Counted from the first letter of the stretch, positions 24,365 to 34,196 are shown. The stretch is DNA of 64,000 nucleotides from Prado023 sp964418695 (GCA_964418695.1 CAYQMN010000014.1:21558-85557); one strand, 5' to 3'. Translations and numbers: made by a program. The notes: generated by a model from the letters alone, not told the origin.

Positions 24365-25612
24365 GTGGAGCAACCCCAGCGACCGACTCCGGAGACGGAG
24401 TCGCCGGGCGTCCACCTGATCGTCCCGGACGGCTGGCGGAACGCGACTCTGGTCAGCCGGCCCAGCGACGGCCGGGCGATGCACCGCGCGCGGATGAGCG
24501 CCGGCGAGGGGGTCTTCGTCGCGCGGCTCCCCGAAGGCGACACCCGCTTCCGGTTCGAGAGCGACGAGGGCGCGATCCTCGACCTCGGCGGCACGATGGG
24601 CCGCTACCCGAGTGATCCGCCGGAGGACTTCACGACCCGGCGTGGCGACCTGTGGGTCGATCCGCACGGCCTCCTTCACCCGTCGGACCCGCGCCGCCCG
24701 AGCCCCGGCGAGCTGACCGTGCTGACCGTCAACCTGCACCTCTACCAGGAGCGGGCCGCGACCGCGAAGCTCCACCGGGTGGCCGACGCGATCAGCGCCC
24801 TCGACGCGGACATCGTGCTGCTGCAGGAGGCGGGTCAGCAGAAGGGCGACCCGGTGCTGCGCCGCCAGCATGATGTGGACATCCGGGCGGGCAACGCCGC
24901 GCTGGTGATCACCGATCGGCTGCGCTCGCGGCACCAGCGGGACTACGACTTCTTCTGGGACTGGAGTCATCTGGGCTGGGAGGTCTGGGAGGAGGGCTGC
25001 GCGATCCTCACCCCGCACCCGATCCTGGCCACCGAGTCCCGGTTCGTGACCCGGAGCACGGCGGGCCGGGCGTTCAAGTGGTCGCGCAACGTCCCGAGGG
25101 CGCGGATCGCGACCCCGCACCACGGGACAGTGGATGCCTACAGCGTGCACCTGGGCTGGTGGGACGACCCCCAGGAGCCGTTCCAGCACCAGTTCGACCA
25201 GCTCCTCGCCTGGACCCGGGCCAACGCCGCCGCCGACAGCGCCGCGGACGCCGCGGACAGCGCCGCGGACCGCGCCGCCAACGTCACCGCCGACGCCCAG
25301 CTCCTCGGCGGGGACTTCAACATCCCGGCCGGCAGCGTCGGCTACGACTACCTGATCGAGCGCAGCGGCTTCACCGACGTCTACCTGAGCACCAACCCGG
25401 ACGGCTCGCGCGACCCCACCGTGGGCGGTCGCATCGACGGCTGGGCGCACGGCGACGCCGAGGGCAAGCGCATCGACTACCTGTTCCTGGCCCCCGGCAG
25501 CCGGCTCGCACCGGTGCTGAGCCAGCGCACCTTCACCGAGGGCTCGCTGGGCCGGGTCTCGGACCACAACGGCACCTACGCCACGTTCCTCGACGGCGAT
25601 CCGCTGCCCTGA
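24365..25612 (+). CDS. Endonuclease/exonuclease/phosphatase-fold hydrolase
   Basis: 415 residues. The C-terminal domain has the EEP signatures: LTVLTVNLHLYQE (Asn), DIVLLQEAG (Glu), HLGWW, LGGDFNIPAGS (Asp, Asn) and a final SDHNGTY (Asp-His). An N-terminal domain of about 100 residues precedes it. The layout recalls sugar-phosphate phosphatases of the MapP kind, but nuclease or lipid-phosphate activity is not excluded. A TAGGGT box overlapping the menD stop lies eight bases before the GTG start. A short Ala/Asp repeat (ADSAAD) sits in one loop. Confidence 0.75.
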   Translation: MEQPQRPTPETESPGVHLIVPDGWRNATLVSRPSDGRAMHRARMSAGEGVFVARLPEGDTRFRFESDEGAILDLGGTMGRYPSDPPEDFTTRRGDLWVDPHGLLHPSDPRRPSPGELTVLTVNLHLYQERAATAKLHRVADAISALDADIVLLQEAGQQKGDPVLRRQHDVDIRAGNAALVITDRLRSRHQRDYDFFWDWSHLGWEVWEEGCAILTPHPILATESRFVTRSTAGRAFKWSRNVPRARIATPHHGTVDAYSVHLGWWDDPQEPFQHQFDQLLAWTRANAAADSAADAADSAADRAANVTADAQLLGGDFNIPAGSVGYDYLIERSGFTDVYLSTNPDGSRDPTVGGRIDGWAHGDAEGKRIDYLFLAPGSRLAPVLSQRTFTEGSLGRVSDHNGTYATFLDGDPLP

Positions 25613-25664
25613 GCCACCCGCCGACCGGTGCGGCGCGACTGGCGCATGCGCGCCCGGTGTGCCC

Positions 25665-26930
25665 TCAGCCGAGCAGGGCCGAGCGCACCGCGTCGAGCTT
25701 CGCCTCGGACTCGGCGATCTCGGCTTCGGAGGTCGACCCGGCGACGATCCCGCAGCCGGCGTAGAGCCGCAGCCGCGTGGCCGGCCCGCGCGGCGTGTCC
25801 TCGACGGCCGCACAGCGCAGCGCGATCCCGAACTCGCCGTCCCCGGCAGCGTCGAGCCAGCCGACCGGCCCGGCGTACCGGCCGCGGTCCAGCCCCTCGA
25901 TCTCGCGGATCAGGGCGGCGGCCCGCTCGGTCGGGGTGCCGCACACGGCGGCGGTGGGATGCAGCGATGCGGCAAGCGCGAGCACCGGCGCGCGGTCGGC
26001 GAGCATCCCGGAGACGTCGGTGGCCAGGTGCTGCACGTTGGCCAGCCGCAGGACGTGCGGGGTCGGCGGCACCACCAGGTCGGTGCAGTGCGCGGCCAGC
26101 GCCTCGGCCACGGAGTGCACCGCGTACTGGTGCTCCTCCAGGTCCTTGCCCGAGGCGAGCAGCGCCTCGGCGAGGCCGGCGTCCACCGAGTCGTCGCCGC
26201 GCCGGCGGACCGTGCCGGCCAGCACGCGCGAGACCACGCGGTCGCCGGCTCGGCGGACCAGCAGCTCGGGGGTCGCGCCGATCAGGCCGTCCACGGCGAA
26301 CGTCCAGCACTCGGGGTAGCGCTGCGCCATCCGGCGCAGCAGTGCGGGGCCGTCCAGGGGCTCGTCGAGATCGGCCACGACATCACGGGCGAGCACGACC
26401 TTGTCCAGCTCGCCGGCGGCCACCCGCTCGATCGCGCGATCGACCGCCGCGGCCCACTCGGGCAGCGTGCGGCTGCCCGGCCCCCACTGCACCGCGCCGC
26501 GCACCGGACGTCCGTCGGTGTGCGCCGGGTCGGCGACGGTGAGGTCCGAGGACTCGACGGTGGTCAGCCACGTGTGCCCGTCCCGGTGCCCGATGAGGAC
26601 CGCGGGCACGACCACGACCGAGCTCTGCGGCCCGGAGTCGAACGTGAACGAGGCGAATGCGACGGGCCCGGTGCCGGGCAGCGTGACCTGGTCGTCGACC
26701 TGCGCCTGCTGGCACCAGTCGCTCCACCAGCGCTGTGCCCGGCTGAACCGCTCGGGCCCGGACATCTCGAAGCGCGCGGCGCTGCCCCAGCCGATCATCC
26801 CGGTGCCGCCACGCACCCACGCGTGCCCGCCGGTGGCCGGCAGGAGATCGAGCAGCCCGGCGTCGATCCCGTCGAGGGTGACGGTGCGAACCACGACGCC
26901 ATGGGTCGTGGAAGGCAGCAGCTCCGTCAC
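25665..26930 (-). CDS. menF: Isochorismate synthase MenF
   Basis: 421 residues, chorismate-utilising family. It converts chorismate to isochorismate, the first step of the classical menaquinone route. Visible are GELDKVVLAR with the catalytic Lys, LIGATPELLVRR, the VLAGTVRRRG segment, DLEEHQYAV, LAASLHPTAAVCGTP, IREIEGLDRGRYAGPVGWLD and the C-terminal YAGCGIVAGSTSEAE. GTG 26930 lies six bases after a TACCCT box. It converges with the EEP-fold gene across 52 bp. Confidence 0.95.
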   Translation of the reverse strand: MTELLPSTTHGVVVRTVTLDGIDAGLLDLLPATGGHAWVRGGTGMIGWGSAARFEMSGPERFSRAQRWWSDWCQQAQVDDQVTLPGTGPVAFASFTFDSGPQSSVVVVPAVLIGHRDGHTWLTTVESSDLTVADPAHTDGRPVRGAVQWGPGSRTLPEWAAAVDRAIERVAAGELDKVVLARDVVADLDEPLDGPALLRRMAQRYPECWTFAVDGLIGATPELLVRRAGDRVVSRVLAGTVRRRGDDSVDAGLAEALLASGKDLEEHQYAVHSVAEALAAHCTDLVVPPTPHVLRLANVQHLATDVSGMLADRAPVLALAASLHPTAAVCGTPTERAAALIREIEGLDRGRYAGPVGWLDAAGDGEFGIALRCAAVEDTPRGPATRLRLYAGCGIVAGSTSEAEIAESEAKLDAVRSALLG

Positions 26931-26936
26931 CAGACA

Positions 26937-26942
26937 AGGGTA
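26937..26942 (-). promoter_or_regulatory. Leaderless promoter of menF
   Basis: TACCCT on the minus strand, then six bases and GTG. It matches the menB promoter in both hexamer and spacing. Confidence 0.65.
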
Positions 26943-26996
26943 ACGGCCCGCGGACTCGGGGCAGCCCGACGCGGGGCACGCTCAGCCGGGCGCCGA

Positions 26997-27014
26997 TCGG
27001 CCATATCTGGCCGA
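26997..27014. promoter_or_regulatory. Inverted repeat between menF and menG
   Basis: TCGGCCA-TATC-TGGCCGA has perfect 7-bp arms and a 4-base centre, about 70 bp upstream of the menF start and downstream of the menG stop. A further TGGCCGAT lies at 27029-27036. It could be an operator for menF or part of a menG terminator; the sequence does not decide. Confidence 0.4.
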
Positions 27015-27086
27015 ATCGTGCCAGCGTGTGGCCGATTGATGCCCGGCACGAGCGACGGCCAGCCGACCCGACCCGACCCCATGGGC

Positions 27087-27779
27087 TCAGGCGGTGGCGC
27101 GGTGCAGCGCAACGATCCCGCCCGAGAGGTTGCGCCAGGCGGGCTTCTGCCAGCCGACACCCCGGATGCGGGCGGCCAGCTCGGGCTGGGTCGGCCACGC
27201 CCGGATCGACTCGGCCAGGTACACGTACGCCTCCGGGTTGGAGCTGGCCTTCGTGGCGATCGCGGGCAGCGCCTTCATCAGGTACTCCTCGTAGACCACC
27301 CGGAACGGCCGCCACGTCGCGTGACTGAACTCACACACGACCATCCGTCCGCCGGGCTTGGTCACGCGCAGCAGCTCGGTGAGCGCCTGGTCCACGTCGG
27401 ACACGTTGCGCAGCCCGAACGACATGGTCACGGCGTCGAACGAGTCGTCGCGGAACGGCAGCGCGAGGGCATCGCCGGCGACGAACGGCCAGTCGGGCAG
27501 GGTGCGCCGGCCCTTGCCCAGCATCCCCAGGGAGAAGTCGCTGGAGACCACGCGCGCCCCGCTCCGGCCCAGCGGGACCGAGCTGGTGCCGGTGCCCGCG
27601 GCCAGGTCGAGCACGGTCTGCCCGGCCGTCGCTCCGACCGCGCGGACCACCTCGCGGCGCCAGAGCCGGTCCTGGCCCAGCGAGAGGATGTCGTTGGTCA
27701 GGTCGTACCGCTCCGCGACGTCGTCGAACATCGACGCGACGTCTCGGGGATCCTTGTCCAGCTCGGCCCGGTTGCTCAC
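27087..27779 (-). CDS. menG: Demethylmenaquinone methyltransferase MenG (UbiE family)
   Basis: 230 residues. SAM-dependent C-methylation of demethylmenaquinone. Signature segments are ERYDLTNDILSLGQDRLWRR, the SAM loop DLAAGTGTSSVPLG, and VTMSFGLRNVSD. GTG 27779 (VSNRAELDKDP) is preferred over the upstream ATG-like codon at 27812 because actinobacterial MenG proteins begin near this RAxLDK segment, and a GATGAT box sits six bases before it. The pfl genes follow 3' on the same strand. Confidence 0.94.
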   Translation of the reverse strand: MSNRAELDKDPRDVASMFDDVAERYDLTNDILSLGQDRLWRREVVRAVGATAGQTVLDLAAGTGTSSVPLGRSGARVVSSDFSLGMLGKGRRTLPDWPFVAGDALALPFRDDSFDAVTMSFGLRNVSDVDQALTELLRVTKPGGRMVVCEFSHATWRPFRVVYEEYLMKALPAIATKASSNPEAYVYLAESIRAWPTQPELAARIRGVGWQKPAWRNLSGGIVALHRATA

Positions 27780-27816
27780 CGGCACATCATCCCTGGTCCG
27801 CACCCCCTGCACGGCT

Positions 27817-28644
27817 TCACGCCAGGGTCGTGAGGCCCCGCTCGCGGAAGATCTCCACGGTCTCGCGCACCGAGTCCGGCGTCGGGCTGGGCACCCCGGC
27901 CAGCGGGTACGCCCGCCCCAGCGCCTCGTACTTGTCGGTCCCGAGCGTGTGGTAGGGCAGCACCTCGACCCGCTCGACGATGTCGCCGAGGTTGGCCGAG
28001 AGGTCCGCGACCTCCGCGACGTCGGACGGCGCGTCGGTCAGCCCAGGCACCAGGACGAACCGGATCCACACCTTGATCCGGTGCTCGACCAGCCGTTGGC
28101 CGAAGTCGATGACGTCGCTGAGCTTGCCGCGCTCGGTGACCTTCTCGTAGAGCGCGGGGTTGCCGGCCTTGATGTCCAGGAGCACCAGGTCGGTGTTCTC
28201 GAGAAGGCGGTCGCTGGCCCGGGCTCCGTTGTTGGCCGAGGTGTCCAGCGCGGTGTGCAGGCCGTACGCCTCCTTCGCGCCGACGAACAGCGCCTCGACG
28301 AAGGCGGCCTGCAGCAGCGGCTCGCCGCCGGTCACCGTCAGGCCGCCGCCGCGCTGGATGAACGCCCGGTACCGCCCGGCTTCCTGGATGACGCGCGCCG
28401 CCGTGGTCCGCTCGCCCAGACGCATGGTCTGGGTGTCCGGGTTCTGGCAGTACAGGCAGCGCAGCGGGCAGCCCGACAGCCACACCGTGTACCGCAGCCC
28501 CGGCCCGTTGACCGCGGAGGTGGTCTCTGCGGAGTGCACGAACCCGATGCGCGACCCGTCGGAGAGATCCACCCCCGGCCCGTGCAGCGGGTCCTCCCCG
28601 GGGATCTCCTCCGGGGCGATCGACGAGGCGGCGGCTGCGGACAT
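27817..28644 (-). CDS. pflA: Pyruvate formate-lyase activating enzyme
   Basis: 275 residues, radical SAM. It installs the glycyl radical on PflB. The cluster-binding motif is CPLRCLYC (Cys59, Cys63, Cys66), followed by the GGEPLLQ and LLDIKAG segments of the family. The ATG at 28644 lies 8 bp after the pflB stop, so pflB-pflA form an operon in the usual order. The oxygen-sensitive product implies an anaerobic or microaerobic life phase. Confidence 0.95.
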   Translation of the reverse strand: MSAAAASSIAPEEIPGEDPLHGPGVDLSDGSRIGFVHSAETTSAVNGPGLRYTVWLSGCPLRCLYCQNPDTQTMRLGERTTAARVIQEAGRYRAFIQRGGGLTVTGGEPLLQAAFVEALFVGAKEAYGLHTALDTSANNGARASDRLLENTDLVLLDIKAGNPALYEKVTERGKLSDVIDFGQRLVEHRIKVWIRFVLVPGLTDAPSDVAEVADLSANLGDIVERVEVLPYHTLGTDKYEALGRAYPLAGVPSPTPDSVRETVEIFRERGLTTLA

Positions 28645-28652
28645 CGAGTGGC

Positions 28653-30920
28653 CTAGATGCTCATGTGGAACGTGCGGCTGATGACGTCCTGCTGCTGCTC
28701 GCGGGTCAGCCGCACGAAGTTCACCGCGTAGCCGGAGACCCGGATCGTGAGCTGGGGGTAGTTGTCCGGGTTCTCCATCGCGTCCAGGAGCATCTCGCGG
28801 TTGAGCACGTTGACGTTCATGTGGAACCCGCGGCTGTCGGTGTACCCGTCCAGCACGCCGGTCAGGTTGTCGATGCGCTCCTGCTCGGTCTTGCCCAGAC
28901 CGCTGGGGATCACCGAGGTGGTCAGCGAGATGCCGTCCTGGGCGTCCTCGTAGGGCAGGTGCGCCACGGAGAGGGCCGCAGGGATCAGGCCGCGCTTGTC
29001 CCGGCCGTGCATCGGGTTGGCGCCCGGCGCGAACGGCTCGCCCGCCGGCCGGCCGTCCGGGGTTGCCCCGGTGGCCTTGCCGTACACGACATTGGACGTG
29101 ATCGTGAGCACCGACTGGGTGTGCCTGGCGTCCCGGTAGGCCGGGTAGGAGCTGATCTTGCCCATGAAGTCGTGGACGATCTGCGCGGCCAGCTGGTCGA
29201 CCTCGGGGTCGTTGTTGCCGAACGCCGGGAACTCGCCGTCGAGCACGTAGTCGGTGATCAGCCCCGTCTCGTCGCGCACGGGATGGACCGTCGCGTGCTT
29301 GATCGCCGAGAACGAGTCGGCCACGATCGACAGGCCGGCGATGCCGCAGGCCAGCGTGCGCTCCGGGTCGTAGTCGTGCAGCGCCATCTCCAGGCGCTCG
29401 TACGCGTACTTGTCGTGCATGTAGTGGATGACGTTCAGCGCGTTGACGTACACGTCGGCCAGCCAGGTGGTGGCCGCGTCGAAGCGCGCCCAGACCTCGT
29501 CGAAGTCCAGGGTGTCGCCGGTGAGCGGCTCGCCCAGGTCGATGACCTGCTTGCCCGAGATCTCGTCGCGGCCGCCGTTGATCGCGTAGAGCAGCGCCTT
29601 GGCCAGATTGACCCGGGCGCCGAAGAACTGCATGCGCTTGCCGACCGGCATGCTCGACACGCAGCACGCGATCGCGCAGTCGTCGCCGCCCTCGTTGAAC
29701 TCGCGCAGCAGGTCGTCGGACTCGTACTGCAGCGCCGAGGTGTCGATCGAGACCTTCGCGCAGAAGTCCTTGAAGCCCTGCGGCAGCGTCGAGCTCCACA
29801 GCACGGTCAGGTTCGGCTCGGGCGCCGGGCCCAGGTTGTAGAGGGTCTGCAGGAACCGGAACGACGAGCGGCTGACCAGCGTGCGCCCGTCGTAGCCCAT
29901 CCCGCCGATCGCCTCGGTCACCCACGTCGGATCCCCGGAGAACAGGGCGTCGTACTCGGGCGTGCGCAGGAAGCGCACCATCCGCAGCTTGATGACGAAG
30001 TCGTCGATCAGCTCCTGGGCGGCCTGCTCGGTGAGGACGCCGGCGTCCAGGTCGCGCTGCAGGTACACGTCCAGGAAGGTGGAGACCCGGCCCAGGCTCA
30101 TCGCTGCGCCGTTCTGCTCCTTGATGGCGCCCAGGTAGGCCATGTAGAGCCACTGGATCGCCTCGTGCGCGGTGTCGGCCGGGCGACGCAGGTCGAAGCC
30201 GTGCATGTCGCCCAGCTCGATCAGCTCCTGCAGGGAGCGGATCTGCTCGGCCAGCTCCTCGCGGTCGCGGATGATCGACTCGCTGGACAGCCGGTCGTCC
30301 AGGCGGGCCTTCTCGGCCTTCTTCGCCTCGATCAGCCGGTCCACGCCGTAGAGCGGCACCCGGCGGTAGTCGCCGATGATCCGGCCGCGGCCGTACGCGT
30401 CGGGCAGCCCTGTGACCACATGGCTGGAGCGCGCGGCGCGGATGGCGGGGGTGTAGGCGTCGAACACGCCGTCGTTGTGGGTCTTGCGGTACTTGGTGAA
30501 GATCTCCAGCGTGGCCGGGTCCAGCTCGTATCCGTAGGCCTTCAGGCCGTTGACGACCGTGCGCCAGCCGCCGTTGGGCATGATCGCGCGCTTGAGCGGC
30601 GCCTCGGTCTGCAGGCCGACGATCAGCTCGGGGATGTCCTCGGTGATCCGGCCGGGTGCGTGCGAGGTGATGGTGCTGGGCACCTTGGTATCCACGTCCA
30701 GGATGCCGCGGCGGTTCTCCTCCACCATGAGGTCGGCCACGAACCGCCACAGGGCACCGGTGCGCTCGGTCGGCCCGGCCAGGAAGGACCCGTCCCCGGT
30801 ATAGGGCGTGTAGTTGCCACGGATGAAGGCCATGACGTCGATCTGGGAGCGCCAGGGGCCCGCGTCGAACCCCCGCCAGGGGTCGGTGCTGGTCTCGGGC
30901 CGGTCGGTGGTCATGGTCAC
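28653..30920 (-). CDS. pflB: Formate C-acetyltransferase (pyruvate formate-lyase)
   Basis: 755 residues, full length. It converts pyruvate and CoA to acetyl-CoA and formate. The adjacent catalytic cysteines are in DCAIACCVSSMP, and the glycyl radical site is RVSGYAVNF, 25 residues from the C terminus. The start is GTG 30920, six bases after AGGAGG; ATG 30914 is also possible. The long frame open upstream to 34424 is a shadow. pflA follows. Confidence 0.97.
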   Translation of the reverse strand: MTMTTDRPETSTDPWRGFDAGPWRSQIDVMAFIRGNYTPYTGDGSFLAGPTERTGALWRFVADLMVEENRRGILDVDTKVPSTITSHAPGRITEDIPELIVGLQTEAPLKRAIMPNGGWRTVVNGLKAYGYELDPATLEIFTKYRKTHNDGVFDAYTPAIRAARSSHVVTGLPDAYGRGRIIGDYRRVPLYGVDRLIEAKKAEKARLDDRLSSESIIRDREELAEQIRSLQELIELGDMHGFDLRRPADTAHEAIQWLYMAYLGAIKEQNGAAMSLGRVSTFLDVYLQRDLDAGVLTEQAAQELIDDFVIKLRMVRFLRTPEYDALFSGDPTWVTEAIGGMGYDGRTLVSRSSFRFLQTLYNLGPAPEPNLTVLWSSTLPQGFKDFCAKVSIDTSALQYESDDLLREFNEGGDDCAIACCVSSMPVGKRMQFFGARVNLAKALLYAINGGRDEISGKQVIDLGEPLTGDTLDFDEVWARFDAATTWLADVYVNALNVIHYMHDKYAYERLEMALHDYDPERTLACGIAGLSIVADSFSAIKHATVHPVRDETGLITDYVLDGEFPAFGNNDPEVDQLAAQIVHDFMGKISSYPAYRDARHTQSVLTITSNVVYGKATGATPDGRPAGEPFAPGANPMHGRDKRGLIPAALSVAHLPYEDAQDGISLTTSVIPSGLGKTEQERIDNLTGVLDGYTDSRGFHMNVNVLNREMLLDAMENPDNYPQLTIRVSGYAVNFVRLTREQQQDVISRTFHMSI

Positions 30921-31042
30921 GTCGTTCCTCCTGTGGTAAGTGCCCGACGATGATCGCACCTGACCCCCCGGCAGGGCCATCCAAGGCGACCGCCTGGCTC
31001 GCCGACGGTGGTCGACCTTCGGGTCGATCCGCCCGCGGCCCC

Positions 31043-32755
31043 TCAGTCCGGGGTCTGCGCGTCGTCGTCGTCCTCGGGCTGCGCGCCGGGATCCTCCGAC
31101 GGGGTCAGGGACTGCGACCCCGGGGGGCCGAACACGCGGGGGCGGGTGTGGACGAGCGGCCGGTGGGCGAGGCCGGCCATGGTCTCCTGGCTGATGCCGG
31201 TCGCGGTCTGGCGCCGCAGGATCACGTAGTCGGCCTGCGCGAAGTAGTCCTGGACGAATCGCTGGTACAGCGGGGACTGCTCCCGGAAGGCGGTCGGCGA
31301 GAGCGGGGCGTCGCTGGGATGATCGAGGGTGTAGGCGATCCCGGAGAAGTCGATGACGGGCGGGCAGCCGTTGGCCAGGTTGCGGCTGAGGCGATCCACC
31401 AGGGCGAGCATCGCCGGCGAGTCCGAGGCGACGCAGCGCGCGGAGGCGACCAGCGGCGCGACCGAGGGGCGGATCGCAGCGCCTCGGTCGGTCATCACGG
31501 CGCCCCAGCCCACCAGCACGGTCACGACCCCGGCCACGGCCGCGACCATCGGCCTGCGGATGGCCGTGCCACGGACAGGGCTGCAGTTCCAGACCATGTG
31601 TGCGCCGGCTCCCAGGAGGAGCATCCCCGCGGGGGCGACGAACGACGCGTATCCGTCGAAGAAGACGGGCGTGGTGAGCAGGACCAGGGACTGCGTCACG
31701 AGCAGGGCGACCCACACGCGGGCAGGCGGCAGCCGGCGGGCGGCGACCACGGCCAGCACGATCACGAGGGCCACCACGCCGCCGGCGAGGAGACCCATGC
31801 GGCCCGAATGGGCGAGCTGGACCTGGGCCACCGCCGGGGATATCGGGTGCAGGGGTGGCCAGGACGGGTTCGACAGCACGGAGAAGGGCCAGGCGCTCAG
31901 GTTGCCCATCTCGGCGAACCTGGCCAGGCGAGACTCGGGGGTCGTGGACCGGCCCAGCTGGGAGGCCACCACCAGCTGCCACACCCGGCCCGGGGCAAGG
32001 GCGACGAAGGGGGCCATGACGGCCAGCACGAAGGCCGCCGTCGTGGCCCCGAAGGCCACGGCCCGGCGCCACCGGCCGGCGACCAGCAGCGATGCCGCGA
32101 TCACCAGCGCGGGCACCACCGCCCACATCTTGGTCGTGACCCCGACCCCGGCGACGGCGCCCGCGAGGAGCGGACGCCAGCGTCCCGAGACGTCCCGTGC
32201 GGACCGCGGCGGGATCAGCGTCAGCGCGGTGAGGGTCGCCAGGATGACGAAGGGCTCGAGGAGCAGGGTGCGCTCTTCGCGGACGACCGGCCCCCAGACG
32301 CAGTAGAGGCTGGCGGCCGCGACACCGGCCGATCGGCTCAGGTGTCGTCCCGCCGTGAAGGTGAGGACCGCGTTCACGCCGCCCAGGGCGACGACGAGGA
32401 CGCGAACCGCGACCAGCGTGTCCGCGTCGGTCAGCCCGAGCGCATGGGCCACGGCTACCGGCCCCGCCGCGAGCAGCATGATCCCGGGTGGGTGCAGCAG
32501 GACGAAGTCCCGGTAGGGCAGCAGACCGTGCAGCAGTCCGGTCGTCGCCGAGAAGTAGACCCCGTCGTCGTACCCCATGAGGGTCCGGAAGCCGCCGGAG
32601 GAGTGCACGACCGTCAGGCGGACCCCGATGGCCAGGGCGAACAGACCCAGCATGATCCAGCGATCGAGCCGGGGCCCGGCGCCCCTGGCCGCCGTCGCGC
32701 TCGAGGTACCCGTCCTCGCGGGCGCATGGCCCGCGACCGGGCTCGGCTTGTCCAT
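31043..32755 (-). CDS. Polytopic GT-C-type glycosyltransferase-like membrane protein
   Basis: 570 residues with about ten or more helices. After the first helix comes YDDGVYFSATTGLLHGLLPY, an acidic loop placed as in GT-C enzymes (ArnT/PMT/GT39-like) that use polyprenyl-phosphate sugars; HPPGIMLLA follows as in those families. An external C-terminal domain of about 110 residues ends in an Asp-rich tail. Substrate unknown. The ATG at 32755 is preceded by GGAGGGAGG. It is divergent from menJ. Confidence 0.75.
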   Translation of the reverse strand: MDKPSPVAGHAPARTGTSSATAARGAGPRLDRWIMLGLFALAIGVRLTVVHSSGGFRTLMGYDDGVYFSATTGLLHGLLPYRDFVLLHPPGIMLLAAGPVAVAHALGLTDADTLVAVRVLVVALGGVNAVLTFTAGRHLSRSAGVAAASLYCVWGPVVREERTLLLEPFVILATLTALTLIPPRSARDVSGRWRPLLAGAVAGVGVTTKMWAVVPALVIAASLLVAGRWRRAVAFGATTAAFVLAVMAPFVALAPGRVWQLVVASQLGRSTTPESRLARFAEMGNLSAWPFSVLSNPSWPPLHPISPAVAQVQLAHSGRMGLLAGGVVALVIVLAVVAARRLPPARVWVALLVTQSLVLLTTPVFFDGYASFVAPAGMLLLGAGAHMVWNCSPVRGTAIRRPMVAAVAGVVTVLVGWGAVMTDRGAAIRPSVAPLVASARCVASDSPAMLALVDRLSRNLANGCPPVIDFSGIAYTLDHPSDAPLSPTAFREQSPLYQRFVQDYFAQADYVILRRQTATGISQETMAGLAHRPLVHTRPRVFGPPGSQSLTPSEDPGAQPEDDDDAQTPD

Positions 32756-32861
32756 CGCACCCCCAGTGCCCTCCCTCCGGGCCACCTGGACGGTACGCCC
32801 ACACGGGCCTCGCCGAAGACCCCGGGGGCACTTGCCGGCCGGTGGGTGCGGCTGCTCGCCG

Positions 32862-32867
32862 TAGAAT
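32862..32867 (+). promoter_or_regulatory. -10 box of menJ
   Basis: TAGAAT is the best -10 hexamer in this region, with a start expected near 32874. A GAGGTG ribosome site at 32904-32909 then serves ATG 32916. Short in-frame starts at 32871 and 32877 leave a leaderless start possible. Confidence 0.5.
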
Positions 32868-32915
32868 GGGATGCCCGTGATTCGACCCGAGCCGAGCAAT
32901 CCTGAGGTGCGCCGC

Positions 32916-34196
32916 ATGTCCCAGGCTGACCACGACGCCGACGTCATCGTCGTCGGTGCCGGGCCCGCCGGTGCGGCGACCGCCCACCGGCTGGCGCAGG
33001 CCGGCCGGGACGTCCTGCTGCTGGAGCGGGCGCAGTTCCCCCGCGACAAGGTCTGCGGCGACGGGCTGACCCCGCGCGCGGTCCGGTCGCTGATCGAGAT
33101 GGGCGTGGACATCTCCCCCGAGAAGGGGTGGGCGCGCAACAACGGTCTGCGGATCATCGCCAACGGCCGCACCTACGAGCTGCCCTGGCCGACCCTGGAG
33201 CGATTCCCCGACTTCGGGCTGGTCCGGGCGCGCATGGAGCTCGACGAGATCCTGGCCCGGCACGCCGCCGAGGCCGGCGCCCGGCTGCAGGAGCGCACCA
33301 AGGTCCTGGCCCCGACCATCGACGAGCGCTCCCGGCGGGTCACCGGGGTGACCGCCCAGCCGGTGGACGCGCGCGGGCGCGCGGTCGGCCAGCGGGTGAC
33401 CTACCGAGCCCCGATCGTGGTCGCCGCCGACGGCGTCTCCTCCCGGATGGCCGTGGCCCTGGGACTTGACCGCCGCGAGGACCGGCCGATGGGGGTCGCG
33501 GTACGCGCCTATGCCCCGAGCCCGCGCGCCTTCGAGCCGTGGATGGAGTCCTGGCTGGAGCTGCGCAGCGACGGCGACCTGCTGCCCGGCTACGGCTGGG
33601 TCTTCGGCCTGGCCGACGGGCGGGTCAACATCGGCCTGGGCATCCTCAACACCTCCGACTCCTTCCAGAACGTGGACTACCGCGACCACCTGCGCCGGTG
33701 GATGCGCGAGACCCCCGAGCACTGGGAGCTGCGCGAGCACGCCGACACCGTGCGGATCGGCGGCATGGCGCTGCCCATGGGGTTCAACCGGCAGCCGCAC
33801 TACGCGCGCGGTCTGCTGCTGGTGGGCGATGCCGGCGGCATGGTGAACCCGTTCAACGGGGAGGGCATCGACTACGCGCTGGAGGCCGGCCTGCTCGCCG
33901 GCACCCGGATCGACGCCGCGCTGGCCGCCGACCGCGCCGCCGCCCGCGAGGCCCAGCTGCACGCCTACGCCGAGGATCTCAAGTCGTACTACGGGGGCTA
34001 CTACACGCTGGGCCGCTGGTTCGTGAAGGCCATCGGCAACCCGTCGGTGATGAAGCTGGCCACCACCTACGGGATGCCGGTTCCGGTGCTGCGCCAGCTG
34101 GCGCTGAAGCTGATGGCCAACCTGACCGACGTCCGCGAGCCCGACGGACTGGACCGGCTGGTCAACACCCTGTCCCGGATCGCCCCGGCCGCCTGA
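32916..34196 (+). CDS. menJ: Menaquinone reductase MenJ-like (geranylgeranyl reductase family)
   Basis: 426 residues, FAD-dependent. Rossmann motif VIVVGAGPAGAATAHRLAQAG-type (GXGXXG), substrate-side motif FPRDKVCGDGLTPRAV, and GDAGGMVNPFNGEGIDYALE near the C-terminal third identify the geranylgeranyl reductase family. In Mycobacterium the family member next to menG and the polyprenyl synthase saturates one isoprene unit of menaquinone; the same neighbourhood here supports that role. ATG 32916 has a good ribosome site. The gene precedes the nuo operon. Confidence 0.88.
   Translation: MSQADHDADVIVVGAGPAGAATAHRLAQAGRDVLLLERAQFPRDKVCGDGLTPRAVRSLIEMGVDISPEKGWARNNGLRIIANGRTYELPWPTLERFPDFGLVRARMELDEILARHAAEAGARLQERTKVLAPTIDERSRRVTGVTAQPVDARGRAVGQRVTYRAPIVVAADGVSSRMAVALGLDRREDRPMGVAVRAYAPSPRAFEPWMESWLELRSDGDLLPGYGWVFGLADGRVNIGLGILNTSDSFQNVDYRDHLRRWMRETPEHWELREHADTVRIGGMALPMGFNRQPHYARGLLLVGDAGGMVNPFNGEGIDYALEAGLLAGTRIDAALAADRAAAREAQLHAYAEDLKSYYGGYYTLGRWFVKAIGNPSVMKLATTYGMPVPVLRQLALKLMANLTDVREPDGLDRLVNTLSRIAPAA

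Noticed and set aside
28665..30953. 762-codon plus-strand open frame opposite pflB
   Set aside because: Antisense shadow of pflB; His/Gln/Val-rich, no recognisable motif, while the opposite strand carries intact catalytic motifs.
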